A DNA stretch of 32,735 nucleotides from a bacterium (lineage in GTDB: Bacteria; Ratteibacteria; UBA8468; B48-G9; JAFGKM01). The notes beneath the pieces are model-generated. The model saw nothing but the letters and a program-made list of their open reading frames with translations. It was not told the origin of the DNA and made no database searches. The stretch is from the NCBI GenBank assembly GCA_035371905.1, contig DAORXQ010000011.1:1-32735 (forward strand), given 5' to 3'. Position numbers and translations under genes: made by a program. The first letter of the stretch is position 1; every line of letters begins with the position of its first letter. This document shows positions 1 to 8,488 of this stretch, piece by piece.

Positions 1-533
1 GAACTTGTGATTTTATTGAACCAGTGATACCTCCTTGCATAATTATTTTTCAAATTCATTCCCTGTTGTATAACTGCCCAGTTCCCTTTTTTATCAACAA
101 AAATATTATGGTGATAAAGTTGATACCCATCCTGAATACAATTATTATCAATTTTACTTGTAAGTTTTGAAATAAAAATAATTTCATCCTTCCTATCAAT
201 AAATCTGTTGTTTCTTATTTCTTCAGGTGTTAAAAGCCCATTTTTACCCTTCCCTCCAAAAATAAAAATTCCATATTCCGGGTTATTATTAAAAACATTT
301 TTTAAAGCATGACATACTGTCGTAGTAACACCTGACGAATGCCAGTCAAAACCAGAGATACAACCAAGTACCTGGAAATAATAAGGGTCGGATAAACGTT
401 TCAAAAATTCTTCTGTACCGAATTCCATTATTATCAACCTACCAATCTCAAAAAGTATTTTCTTCTGTCTTTCAAAAAGATATTTTGGTGCTGAACCGAA
501 ATGTAAAGGTAACTCTGTAATATTTCTTTCCAT
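1..533 (-). CDS. DUF763 family protein (C-terminus cut off by window edge)
   Basis: The reading frame opens at an ATG (533-531) and stays open to the window edge, giving about 177 N-terminal residues. The N-terminus contains ITELPLHFG, then LFERQKKI, EEFLKRLSDPYYFQ, LGCISGFDWHSSGVTTTVC and FGGKGKNG. These match the conserved N-terminal block of the DUF763 family, which I know mainly from archaea, thermophiles and uncultured lineages. The biochemical function of DUF763 is not established; a DNA-associated role has been guessed from context elsewhere, and nothing here tests it. There is no Shine-Dalgarno sequence before the start, but a -10-like TAAAAT lies 6 bases upstream, so the mRNA may be leaderless. 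It diverges from the hydrolase gene at 620. Confidence 0.85.
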   Translation of the reverse strand, partial: MERNITELPLHFGSAPKYLFERQKKILFEIGRLIIMEFGTEEFLKRLSDPYYFQVLGCISGFDWHSSGVTTTVCHALKNVFNNNPEYGIFIFGGKGKNGLLTPEEIRNNRFIDRKDEIIFISKLTSKIDNNCIQDGYQLYHHNIFVDKKGNWAVIQQGMNLKNNYARRYHWFNKITS

Positions 534-545
534 ATTTTAATTTTA
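534..545 (-). promoter_or_regulatory. Possible extended -10 promoter for the DUF763 gene
   Basis: On the minus strand TGC-TAAAAT (hexamer at 545-540) is an extended -10 match. A start of transcription about 7 bases downstream would fall on the A of the ATG. I see no good -35 hexamer, so this rests on the extended -10 and on the absence of a ribosome binding site. Confidence 0.35.
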
Positions 546-584
546 GCAAAATTTTTATTAAAATCTCTATTTTCTTAATTATAG

Positions 585-613
585 TTTAAAACCAGTAAAA
601 AAAAATGTAAAAT
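585..613 (+). promoter_or_regulatory. Possible promoter for the hydrolase-acpS pair
   Basis: TTTAAA (585-590) and TAAAAT (608-613) are 17 bases apart, and the predicted transcription start falls at the ATG at 620. There is no Shine-Dalgarno sequence. Such hexamers arise easily by chance in this AT-rich DNA, so confidence is low. TATAGT at 580-585 is an alternative -10. Confidence 0.3.
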
Positions 614-619
614 TAAAAA

Positions 620-1474
620 ATGGAAAAATTGTTAAGTATATACAATGAAGTTTACAAAATTATAAATTCGGTATCAGAGAATAAAAATGAAATAACAGAG
701 ATAAATCTTTTTAATGAAAAAAGAAAAGCAGGAATTTTGTTCCTTCCTGATTTTTGTTCTTCTGTATTAATTATTTTACCCGGAGCAGGATATAATGAAA
801 AATTTCAAAAATCAGTTTTTAAAAATTTTAAATTTTTACTGAAAAAAAATATAGGGATATGTATTTTCAATCTAAATAATGGGAATTTGGATAAAGAGGA
901 TGTTATTTTTTTTAATTACTTTAAAGAAAAGATAGGAGAAATCAGAGGAATAATTGAGTATATAAAAAATGAGTTAAAAATAAAAAATGTAAATCTTCTC
1001 GGTATAAGTTTTGGTGGGATACTTGGATTCATTGTTGCAGCACTGGAAAAAGAAATAAAAAAATCTATTTTTATACTTTCAGGAGTTAATTTAGAATTTA
1101 TTACATGGAAAAGTTTACTTCGTTTCAGAATAAAAAAGGATTGTAAAAGAGTTGTGTGTAAAAGAATGCATAAGGTATACAGAAATCTTTTAAAAAACAA
1201 TCTGTATAATGAAATTTTAAATCTTCCAAGAAAATGTTTTCTTTATGACCCCTTTACATATCTGACCAATCTGATAGATAGAGAAATATTAATGATAAAT
1301 AGTATTTTTGATATGATAATTCCTTTTTACTGTGTACTTGAGGTAAAAAAACGATTAAAAAATGTAAAGACGCTTTGGTATCCATCAACTCATCTAACAT
1401 TAAAATTTTTTATCCCTTTTATTAGAAAAAATATACTGAATTTCTTAAAAAATGAAAATATATCCGGGAATTGA
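620..1474 (+). CDS. Alpha/beta hydrolase fold protein
   Basis: The 284-residue protein has an alpha/beta hydrolase layout. LIILPGAG (about 50-57) resembles the oxyanion-hole strand, and GISFGG places the nucleophile at Ser130. Asp231 (SIFDMIIP) and His258 (PSTHLTL) are spaced as expected for the other triad members. No signal peptide or membrane segment is evident, so it is probably cytoplasmic. The substrate cannot be told. The last 23 bases overlap acpS, which implies co-transcription, so a role on an acyl ester or thioester is possible but inferred only from that neighbour. No Shine-Dalgarno sequence precedes the ATG. Confidence 0.75.
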   Translation: MEKLLSIYNEVYKIINSVSENKNEITEINLFNEKRKAGILFLPDFCSSVLIILPGAGYNEKFQKSVFKNFKFLLKKNIGICIFNLNNGNLDKEDVIFFNYFKEKIGEIRGIIEYIKNELKIKNVNLLGISFGGILGFIVAALEKEIKKSIFILSGVNLEFITWKSLLRFRIKKDCKRVVCKRMHKVYRNLLKNNLYNEILNLPRKCFLYDPFTYLTNLIDREILMINSIFDMIIPFYCVLEVKKRLKNVKTLWYPSTHLTLKFFIPFIRKNILNFLKNENISGN

Positions 1475-1793
1475 TTTGATAGAGATAGAAAGATTTGAAA
1501 AAGCATACCAAAAATATGGAGAAAAATTTCTTAAAAAAATTTTTTATAATGATGAACTTTTATATCTTGAAAAAAATATAATCAAAATGTGTATATCTTT
1601 TTCCTTTAAAGAATCCATATGGAAGTCATTACCGGAAAAAATACAGAAAAAACTACTTTTTAAAGATATAAAAATAGGATGGGACAATAACAATCCATTT
1701 TTACTGAAAAAAATAGAAAATTATGAGATACTTCTTTCTTACTCAATCACTGAAAAATATATAATTACAACTGTTTTATTGATTGAGATTTGA
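1452..1793 (+). CDS. acpS: Holo-[acyl-carrier-protein] synthase
   Basis: AcpS transfers the 4'-phosphopantetheine arm of CoA to the conserved serine of acyl carrier protein. The 113-residue length fits the family. GIDLIEIERF at residues 6-15 carries the metal-binding Asp motif, and SFKESIWKSL (about 52-61) matches the second signature, whose Glu also binds metal. It starts inside the end of the upstream hydrolase gene. Its own 3' end overlaps the convergent ackA by 18 bp. Its substrate gene acpP lies about 1.2 kb away on the other strand. Confidence 0.87.
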   Translation: MKIYPGIDLIEIERFEKAYQKYGEKFLKKIFYNDELLYLEKNIIKMCISFSFKESIWKSLPEKIQKKLLFKDIKIGWDNNNPFLLKKIENYEILLSYSITEKYIITTVLLIEI

Positions 1794-2972
1794 ATTTAAA
1801 ATTATCTGATACGTATCAAAAGCAATCCTTAATTCTTCATTTGTTGGAATGACAAAAACCTTAATTAAAGAATTATCTTTACTTATTTCCCCTTCTTTTC
1901 CAAATACCTTCTCATTTTTCTCATCATCTATAATAATTCCAAAAAACTCCATATTCTCCAATGATTTTTTCCTGACAAGTGGGACATTTTCTCCAATACC
2001 TCCAGTAAAAACAATAGCGTCAATTTTACCAAGGACAGCCATATAACTTCCAATGTATTTTTTCAATCTATAACAGAACATATCAATTGCAAGTGTAACT
2101 TTTTCATTTTTATTGTAAAGGGGTAATAAATTCCTGAAATCATTAGAAATCTCTGAAATTCCAAGTAATCCACTTTTTTTGTTTAATATTTCACTAACTT
2201 CTGAAATTTTTAAATTTAATCCTTCTAAAAGATAAAGAATAACTCCGGCATCTATATCTCCACATCTTGTACCCATTATAAGACCCTCAAGTGGCGTAAG
2301 TCCCATACTGGTATCAAAAGACCTCCCATTTTTCACTGCTGTTACACTGCATCCATTGCCAAGATGACAGGTAATCACATTTATATCGTATTTCCCCTTA
2401 CCCATAATTTCAGATGTTCTTCTTGCAACATATCTGTGAGAAATTCCATGAAATCCATATTTTCTTATTTTATGTTTTTCATAAAAACTATAAGGAATTG
2501 CATAAAGATTTGCAATTTTTGGTATTGTGGTATGAAAAGCTGTATCAAAAGCAGCAACCTGAATACTCTCGGGAAAAATTTCTATACATCCCTTTATTCC
2601 TGCTAAATTATGTGGATTGTGTAGAGGTGCAAGAAAAATATAATCTTCAATTTTTTTTATTACATTTTCATCAACTTCAACACTTTTTTCAAATCCCTCT
2701 CCTCCATGAACAACCCTGTGTCCAATTCCTTTTATTTCTCTAATATCTTCTATTTCGTTCTCAAGCAATGTTTTTGCAATAAGTTCAATCCCTTTTTGAT
2801 GTGTTTCTATTTTTAATTGCTTCTCTATTTTTATCTTTCCACTGTATTTAAAAATAGAAATTTCTTCACCAATTTTTTCCACACTTCCATAAGAAATAAG
2901 ATTTTCTTCAGGCATCTCAAACAATTTAAACTTTATAGAAGAACTCCCACAATTTATAACAAGAATTTTCAT
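1776..2972 (-). CDS. ackA: Acetate kinase
   Basis: AckA interconverts acetyl phosphate plus ADP and acetate plus ATP. The 398 residues match the family length. Visible signatures are the N-terminal VINCGSSSIKFKL, GHRVVHGGEGF, AFDTAFHTT, YGFHGISHRYV, HLGNGCS, MGTRCGDIDAG and FTGGIGENV, which together make the sugar kinase/Hsp70/actin fold with its phosphate and adenosine sites. It is the last gene of the long leftward unit and joins acpP through a one-base TAATG overlap. With pta two genes upstream it forms the acetyl-CoA to acetate route that yields ATP in fermentation. Confidence 0.97.
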   Translation of the reverse strand: MKILVINCGSSSIKFKLFEMPEENLISYGSVEKIGEEISIFKYSGKIKIEKQLKIETHQKGIELIAKTLLENEIEDIREIKGIGHRVVHGGEGFEKSVEVDENVIKKIEDYIFLAPLHNPHNLAGIKGCIEIFPESIQVAAFDTAFHTTIPKIANLYAIPYSFYEKHKIRKYGFHGISHRYVARRTSEIMGKGKYDINVITCHLGNGCSVTAVKNGRSFDTSMGLTPLEGLIMGTRCGDIDAGVILYLLEGLNLKISEVSEILNKKSGLLGISEISNDFRNLLPLYNKNEKVTLAIDMFCYRLKKYIGSYMAVLGKIDAIVFTGGIGENVPLVRKKSLENMEFFGIIIDDEKNEKVFGKEGEISKDNSLIKVFVIPTNEELRIAFDTYQIILNSNLNQ

Positions 2973-3217
2973 TATTTTTTAAGATATTCTTTAATAAAAT
3001 CAACTGCTTTAGCAACTGTCTTTACTTCAAGAGCTTTCTCTTCATCCATTTCTATACCAAATTCTTCTTCAAAAGCAGCAACAAGTTCTAAACTCTGAAC
3101 ACTCTCCGCTCCAAGGTCTTCTACAAATCTATCCTCAAGTCTTATTTTATCTGTATCAACCCCAAGGACTTCAGAAATAACTTTTTTCACCCTTTCAATT
3201 ATTTCAACATCATTCAT
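2972..3217 (-). CDS. acpP: Acyl carrier protein
   Basis: ACP carries growing acyl chains in fatty-acid synthesis. The 81-residue acidic protein has the usual four-helix pattern. The attachment site is Ser39 in DLGAESVQSLELV, where the usual Asp before the serine is Glu and the usual Leu after it is Val. A good ribosome binding site (GGAGGG) lies 4 bases before the ATG. It sits between the glmU-like gene and ackA, and shares a TAATG junction with ackA. The ESV site is still a plausible AcpS substrate, but a specialised ACP paralogue cannot be excluded because no fab genes are present here. Confidence 0.92.
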   Translation of the reverse strand: MNDVEIIERVKKVISEVLGVDTDKIRLEDRFVEDLGAESVQSLELVAAFEEEFGIEMDEEKALEVKTVAKAVDFIKEYLKK

Positions 3218-3225
3218 TTTCCCTC

Positions 3226-4488
3226 CTATTTTGAAATTTTTCTACTTTTTTCAATATGTATTTTTCTCTCTGCCTCTGTCATTTCGTAAACTTTTCTTAT
3301 CACTGTTTCTTCAGAAGATAAAAGAATCCTGTTTCTCCTTTCCATTGCAATTTTAGCTGTCTTTAAAGAATAATCTACTCCATATCCCTTCATAAATTTC
3401 CCGCTCACGAACCATACAAATGAAGGAAAATATTTTGGAAGAATATTATCTGCTGTTATATTACACATTATTCCAACTATTGTTCCTGTATTAAAAAATG
3501 TACCTATGCTTGTTTTGGTATGATCTCCAATAAAAGAACCAACTTTTAATTCTCCTGTATCTGTGGGCTTTCCATTTAAATATACACTCACATTTGAATA
3601 ATCATTTTTTAAATCACTGTTAGTAGTTAAAGCACCAAGATTTACAAACTCTCCTACATAACTGTGTCCAATAAAACCATCATGGTACTTATTAGAATAA
3701 GAATGAAAAATACTTTCTTCAACTTCTCCCCCAATTCTACAAACAGGACCAAAACTATTTCCCTCTCTTATTTTCGCACCGGGCATAATCTGTGTTTTCT
3801 CTCCTATATAAGAAGGACCAATAATTACTGAAAATGGGAAAATTTTTACTCCTTCATCTATATATACAGGTCCTTCACTTGCATCAATAACTACAAAAGG
3901 ATAAACTTCTGCAGTTTGAGCAACAAAAACATCTTTTTCTGAACCATAAACACATGCTTTTTCAGAAAATTTTCCTGAAATTCCTCTTTTATTTATTTTA
4001 TTAAATTCAAATTTTATCAATTTAGAATTATGATGAACAAGATTCCATGGAAATCTAATGATAGTAAAGTCAGTGTCCTCTTTTTTTACGTTACTTATCA
4101 AAATTTTCAAAAAATCATTTATATTTCCATTCCAGTACTTATTCACACTCTCTTTTTTTAGTAAACCATAAACAATTTCTCCATTACTTAAATATACTCT
4201 TTCCTCTTTTAAATTCAATTCGACTCTCCTATCAATTAACCACCTCCCATTAACAATCAGAACATCATCTTTCAAAAAATCTTCTTCATTTACTTTATAA
4301 TTAAATTTTTCCTTACAGAGTTCTTTTAAATAATCTCTAACCCATAAAATTACTTCTCCTTCAGGTAAAATAGAAATAATTTTTTCAAGGATAGAATTAA
4401 AACCACATCTTAATTCAAAAACTGCTTTTAAATATGAAATTGGTGTGAGATTAATCCAATTTTCATCCTCATAAATTAATATTTTCAT
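3226..4488 (-). CDS. GlmU-like sugar nucleotidyltransferase with left-handed beta-helix
   Basis: The 420-residue protein resembles the alternative GlmU-like family best known from Bacteroidetes (UDP-GlcNAc diphosphorylase/glucosamine-1-phosphate acetyltransferase type). The N-terminus MKILIYED followed by LTPISYLKAVFELRCG matches that family rather than classical GlmU with its LAAGxGTRM loop. Residues from about 190 to 360 show hexapeptide-repeat spacing (VYIDEGVKI, SYIGEKTQIMPGAKI, GALTTNSD), typical of a beta-helix acyltransferase. A strong GGAGG lies just before the start. Placement beside nagB suggests amino-sugar nucleotide supply for the cell envelope; the exact sugar is not proven. Confidence 0.78.
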   Translation of the reverse strand: MKILIYEDENWINLTPISYLKAVFELRCGFNSILEKIISILPEGEVILWVRDYLKELCKEKFNYKVNEEDFLKDDVLIVNGRWLIDRRVELNLKEERVYLSNGEIVYGLLKKESVNKYWNGNINDFLKILISNVKKEDTDFTIIRFPWNLVHHNSKLIKFEFNKINKRGISGKFSEKACVYGSEKDVFVAQTAEVYPFVVIDASEGPVYIDEGVKIFPFSVIIGPSYIGEKTQIMPGAKIREGNSFGPVCRIGGEVEESIFHSYSNKYHDGFIGHSYVGEFVNLGALTTNSDLKNDYSNVSVYLNGKPTDTGELKVGSFIGDHTKTSIGTFFNTGTIVGIMCNITADNILPKYFPSFVWFVSGKFMKGYGVDYSLKTAKIAMERRNRILLSSEETVIRKVYEMTEAERKIHIEKSRKISK

Positions 4489-4503
4489 TTTACCTCCTGT
4501 CTT

Positions 4504-5478
4504 TTAACTCATTAAACAGGTAATAACAGTTGTAACAATTATATCCTTCACTTTTGCTCCTCTTGAAAGGTCACTGACTGGTTTTGAAAAACCCTGTAAA
4601 ATGGGACCATATGCCTGAGCATTTCCCAGATACTGGGTAATTTTATAAGCGATATTACCAGAATTTAAATCTGGAAAAATTAAAACATTTGCTTTACCCG
4701 CTACAGGTGAAAACTCTTTTACCTTTCTCTTAGCCACTTCCTCGTTTATGGCTGAATCAACCTGCAATTCGCCGTCAATATCAAATTCTCTATTTTTTTC
4801 TTTTGCTATCTTCACTGCTTTTTGAACTTTCTCCACCAATGGATGAGAAGCAGAACCTTTTGTTGAAAAGGAAAGAAAAGCAATTTTAGGATTTTCGCCC
4901 ATCAATTTTTTATAATTTAATCCAGTTGTTATTCCTATTTCTGCAAGTTGATTTTCATCAGGAGAGATGTTAACTGCACAATCTGCAAAAAAATAAATTT
5001 TTCCATCAGGTAAAACCATTATAAAGAAACTTGAAGTTGTTTTTATCCCCTCAAGATATCCAACTGTTAATGCTGCTGATTGTATAACATTTGCAGTGGT
5101 ATTAGTAGCACCGGCAATCATAGAATCACAATTCCCTGTATCCACAAGTAAACCGCCAAATATAAGTGGTCTTCTCACTATTTTTTCCGCCACATTTTTA
5201 TTTATATTTTTTCTTTTTTCACAATATCTATCTACAAGAATCCCAAATAATTCTGAATTTTCAGGGTCAATTATTTCTATTTCTGAAAGATTTGTAATCC
5301 CAAGGTTTTCACCTGTTTGAAAAATTTTCTCTTTATTACCCAGAAGAACAGGATTTACTATTCTTTCCTTTTTCAATTCAGAAGCAGATAATAAAATTCT
5401 TTCATCTTCCCCTTCAGGGAAAACAACTTTTTTATTCAAACCTTTAACTCTTTCAATAAATTCCTGTATTTTATCCAT
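4504..5478 (-). CDS. pta: Phosphate acetyltransferase
   Basis: Pta interconverts acetyl-CoA plus phosphate and acetyl phosphate plus CoA. The 324 residues correspond to the short, single-domain form without the N-terminal regulatory region of E. coli Pta. Signatures are VVFPEGEDERI near the N-terminus, AGATNTTANVIQ, FADCAVNISPDENQLAEI, FSTKGSASHP, VFPDLNSGNIAYK and YGPILQGFSKPVSDLSRGA. It sits 15 bases before the glmU-like gene and two genes before ackA, so the two acetate-pathway enzymes are probably co-expressed though not adjacent. Confidence 0.95.
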   Translation of the reverse strand: MDKIQEFIERVKGLNKKVVFPEGEDERILLSASELKKERIVNPVLLGNKEKIFQTGENLGITNLSEIEIIDPENSELFGILVDRYCEKRKNINKNVAEKIVRRPLIFGGLLVDTGNCDSMIAGATNTTANVIQSAALTVGYLEGIKTTSSFFIMVLPDGKIYFFADCAVNISPDENQLAEIGITTGLNYKKLMGENPKIAFLSFSTKGSASHPLVEKVQKAVKIAKEKNREFDIDGELQVDSAINEEVAKRKVKEFSPVAGKANVLIFPDLNSGNIAYKITQYLGNAQAYGPILQGFSKPVSDLSRGAKVKDIIVTTVITCLMS

Positions 5479-5499
5479 TTCTTTTTCTATTTTAAATTA

Positions 5500-6294
5500 T
5501 CAGAATAACTTTATCCCTATTTTTCTTTCGGCTTCATATGCAAATCTATAATATTCTTTTCTGCTTAATTTACTTGCTGCTTCTTCATCCAGAATAACTG
5601 TAACTTTAGGATGTAATTGTAATACAGAAGCCGTAATCTGAGAAGTTATTGGTCCTTCAATTGCTTTTGCAACAACTTCTGCCTTTTTAATTCCATTTGC
5701 CAAAAATATTATTTCTTTTGCTTCAAGAATAGTTCCCACTCCCATTGTTAGGGCAAATCTTGGAACATCTTCAACTTTTTCAAAAAATCTGGAGTTATCT
5801 TTTATTGTCTGCTCATCAAGAGCAACCAATCTTGTTCTTGAATAAATAGAAGAACCTGGTTCATTAAAACCAATATGTCCATCCCCTCCTATTCCGAGAA
5901 CCTGTAAGTCAATGCCTCCTGCTTTTTTAATCATCTCTTCATAACTTTTACAGTATTCCTCTATTTTATCGATAGAAATTTTTCCATCAGGTACATGCGT
6001 ATTTTCTTTTTTTATATTTATACCATTGAATAAATTAACATCCATAAAGTATCTATAACTCTGAGGATGTTCTGGAGAAAGTCCATAATACTCATCAAGA
6101 TTGAAGGTAATAACATTAGAAAAATCAAGATTTTCTTCTTTATGTATCCTTATAAGTTCTTGATACAGTCCAATAGGAGTACTACCTGTAGCAAGTCCCA
6201 AAACACAGTTTGGTTTTTTCTTTATAAGGTCTTTTACTATTTTTGCTGCTTCCTTACTCATTTCTTCATAACTCTTCGTTATTATCACTCTCAT
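5500..6294 (-). CDS. nagB: Glucosamine-6-phosphate deaminase
   Basis: NagB converts glucosamine 6-phosphate to fructose 6-phosphate and ammonia. I chose the ATG at 6294 rather than the longer frame to 6327 because AGGAGG lies 4 bases before it. This gives 264 residues, close to the E. coli length of 266. Key segments are LATGSTPIGLY, FNLDEYYGL with the catalytic Asp, HPQSYRYFM and GIGGDGHIGFNEPGS. The start lies inside the end of rpsA (29-bp overlap), so the ribosome binding site is encoded within rpsA codons and translation is likely coupled. Confidence 0.95.
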   Translation of the reverse strand: MRVIITKSYEEMSKEAAKIVKDLIKKKPNCVLGLATGSTPIGLYQELIRIHKEENLDFSNVITFNLDEYYGLSPEHPQSYRYFMDVNLFNGINIKKENTHVPDGKISIDKIEEYCKSYEEMIKKAGGIDLQVLGIGGDGHIGFNEPGSSIYSRTRLVALDEQTIKDNSRFFEKVEDVPRFALTMGVGTILEAKEIIFLANGIKKAEVVAKAIEGPITSQITASVLQLHPKVTVILDEEAASKLSRKEYYRFAYEAERKIGIKLF

Positions 6295-7627
6295 CTTTCC
6301 TCCTTTTTTTATCTTTAAAACTTTCACCTAATTGTTTCATACCAAGTGAAATCTTTTTATTTTCCGGGTCTATTTCAAGTATCATAAGTTCAACTTTTTG
6401 TCCTTTTCTTAAAACTTCAGAGGGATGCTTAATTGGTGTATCTGAAATATTTGAAATGTGTAAAAGTCCATCTATACCCTTTTCTATTTCAACAAAAGCA
6501 CCAAAATCTGTTATGTGATAAACCTTACCTGTAACAATAGTTCCAACAGGATACTTTTTTTCAATTTCTGGCCAAGGATTTGGTTCAAGTTGTCTTAAGC
6601 TGAAAGAGATTTTCTGTTCTTCTTTTTTAATATCTATAACTTTTACTTTTAATGTATCTCCTGTAGCCACAACCTCTGACGGATGTTTTATTCTTCCTGT
6701 CCATGAAAGTTCAGAAATATGTAAGAGTCCTTCAACGCCTTCTTCAAGTTTAATAAATACACCGTACTCAGTAATATTAACAACTTTACCTTCTACAATT
6801 GAACCAACAGGATATTTTTCCTCTACTTTATCCCATGGATTTTGAGTTTTTTGCTTTAATCCAAAAGAAACAACCTGTTTTTCAAAATTTATATCAAGAA
6901 CAACAACTTCCACCTTTTCACCAATACTTAGAAGTTGAGATGGATGACTAATTCTTCCCCAACTCATATCGTTTATATGAAGAAGTCCAACGACTTCATG
7001 CTCTATTTCTATAAAAGCACCATAATCAACTATATTTTTTACAACGCCTTTAACCAGTTGATTTTTACTTAAACTTTTTAAATACTCTATTTTTTGTCTT
7101 TCTTTTTCTTCTTCCAGATACTGTTTCCTTGACACAACAACATTTTTTCTTAAAGAATCAAATTTCAAAATTTTAAAAAATGTTTTCATGCCAACATATT
7201 CATTTGGATTTTTAATAGGAACTATATCTGTCTGAGAAGAAGGTAAAAATGCTGTTACACCAATATCTACTCTATACCCACCCTTAACCCTTTTAAATAT
7301 AACGCCCTCAACAGGAACATTATTTTTAAATTTTTCTTCCAGTTGTTCCCAGTACAACATAATATCTGCTTTTTCCTTAGATAATGGAATAAGTCCGTTT
7401 GAATCAGGGTCAAGAGATTCAATAACCACATAAACTTCTTCGCCTTTCTTTAATTCATTTCCCCTACCTTTAAACTCTTCTTTTGAAGTTACACCCTCTG
7501 ATTTAAAACCAATATCAATAATAACTTCTTCATTTAAAATATCCACCACTCTTCCCTTAATCAATGAACCTGGTTTAAAACTTGCTATTTTTTCTTCTAA
7601 AACTTTATTAACATTTTCTTTTACCAT
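6266..7627 (-). CDS. rpsA: 30S ribosomal protein S1-like, five S1 domains
   Basis: The 453-residue protein contains five S1 RNA-binding repeats starting near residues 20, 103, 190, 276 and 362. The last three are the most canonical (DYGAFIEI, EYGVFIKL and DFGAFVEI, each followed by a GLLHI motif). S1 recruits mRNA to the 30S subunit; E. coli S1 has six repeats and many other bacteria have four or five. It follows ispH with no gap, and AAGGAGG lies upstream of the start. The plsC-ispH-rpsA order is a known bacterial arrangement, and in some clostridia IspH and S1 are fused. Confidence 0.9.
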   Translation of the reverse strand: MVKENVNKVLEEKIASFKPGSLIKGRVVDILNEEVIIDIGFKSEGVTSKEEFKGRGNELKKGEEVYVVIESLDPDSNGLIPLSKEKADIMLYWEQLEEKFKNNVPVEGVIFKRVKGGYRVDIGVTAFLPSSQTDIVPIKNPNEYVGMKTFFKILKFDSLRKNVVVSRKQYLEEEKERQKIEYLKSLSKNQLVKGVVKNIVDYGAFIEIEHEVVGLLHINDMSWGRISHPSQLLSIGEKVEVVVLDINFEKQVVSFGLKQKTQNPWDKVEEKYPVGSIVEGKVVNITEYGVFIKLEEGVEGLLHISELSWTGRIKHPSEVVATGDTLKVKVIDIKKEEQKISFSLRQLEPNPWPEIEKKYPVGTIVTGKVYHITDFGAFVEIEKGIDGLLHISNISDTPIKHPSEVLRKGQKVELMILEIDPENKKISLGMKQLGESFKDKKRRKDESDNNEEL

Positions 7628-8488
7628 TTATGGTACCTCCTTGTACCCTATTTTTTTAAAATATTCAATTACTTTTCTTATAAAAAAATTAGGCGTTGAA
7701 GTTCCTGAAACAATTCCTATATTTTTAAAATCACTGAATTTTATTTTACTTAAATCTGCGAATTTTTCAATAAAAAAAGTATTCTTACATTCTTTTTTAC
7801 ATATTTTAAAAAGTTTTTTAGTATTAGAACTTTCTTTTCCCCCAAGAATAAAAACTGCATCAGATGATTTTGCTATTTCAACACCTTCTTTTTCTCTCTC
7901 TTCAGTAATTTTACAGATTGTATTTAAAACAAGTATCTTATTTGATTCAACCATTTTAACAATATCTTTTACAATCTCAAAGTAATAATTAAAATTTAAA
8001 GTTGTTTGACTTACTACAGCGACTTTTTTCCCTCTAAAATATTTATATTTTAACAAATCTTCTTTACTTTCTATTACTTTTATATTTCTTCCGTATCCTT
8101 TTATTCCCAAAACTTCTGGATGACTTTTATTCCCAACAATTAAAATATTATAACCTGTATTGCTCAAATTTTCAACTAAATAATGAATTTTTTTTACAAA
8201 TGGGCAGGTCATATCATAAATTTCCAGATTTGATTTTTTTAATTTTTCTATTTCTTTTTTAGCAAGTCCGTGAGACCTTATTAAAAAATATTTTCCTTTA
8301 ATTTCGCTTACAGAATTGAAAACTTTTAAACCTTTTAACTTAAGATTCTCCATTACCAGTGGGTTGTGAACAATATCTCCAACCGTAGAAAGTGATTTCA
8401 ATTTTTCAAGCAATTTTTCTGTTGTCTCAACAGCCCTTTTAACACCGAAACAAAATCCGATATTTTTTGCAACAATTAGTCTTTTCAT
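7628..8488 (-). CDS. ispH: 4-hydroxy-3-methylbut-2-enyl diphosphate reductase
   Basis: IspH (LytB) is the final MEP-pathway enzyme, making IPP and DMAPP with an iron-sulfur cluster. The three cluster cysteines are Cys13 (IGFCFGVKRAV), Cys95 (DMTCPFV) and Cys192 (NTICKITEERE). Other signatures are TVGDIVHNP, RSHGL, GNKSHPEVLG, SQTTL and SGTSTP. At 286 residues it is the normal single-domain form. Its ATG overlaps the plsC stop as ATGA and it abuts rpsA. An oxygen-sensitive cluster enzyme fits the anaerobic lifestyle suggested by ackA/pta. Confidence 0.97.
   Translation of the reverse strand: MKRLIVAKNIGFCFGVKRAVETTEKLLEKLKSLSTVGDIVHNPLVMENLKLKGLKVFNSVSEIKGKYFLIRSHGLAKKEIEKLKKSNLEIYDMTCPFVKKIHYLVENLSNTGYNILIVGNKSHPEVLGIKGYGRNIKVIESKEDLLKYKYFRGKKVAVVSQTTLNFNYYFEIVKDIVKMVESNKILVLNTICKITEEREKEGVEIAKSSDAVFILGGKESSNTKKLFKICKKECKNTFFIEKFADLSKIKFSDFKNIGIVSGTSTPNFFIRKVIEYFKKIGYKEVP

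Noticed and set aside
916..1200. 94-codon minus-strand open frame inside the hydrolase gene
   Set aside because: It is antisense to a gene with clear motifs and has only low-complexity Phe/Ile/Ser-rich sequence with no ribosome binding site.
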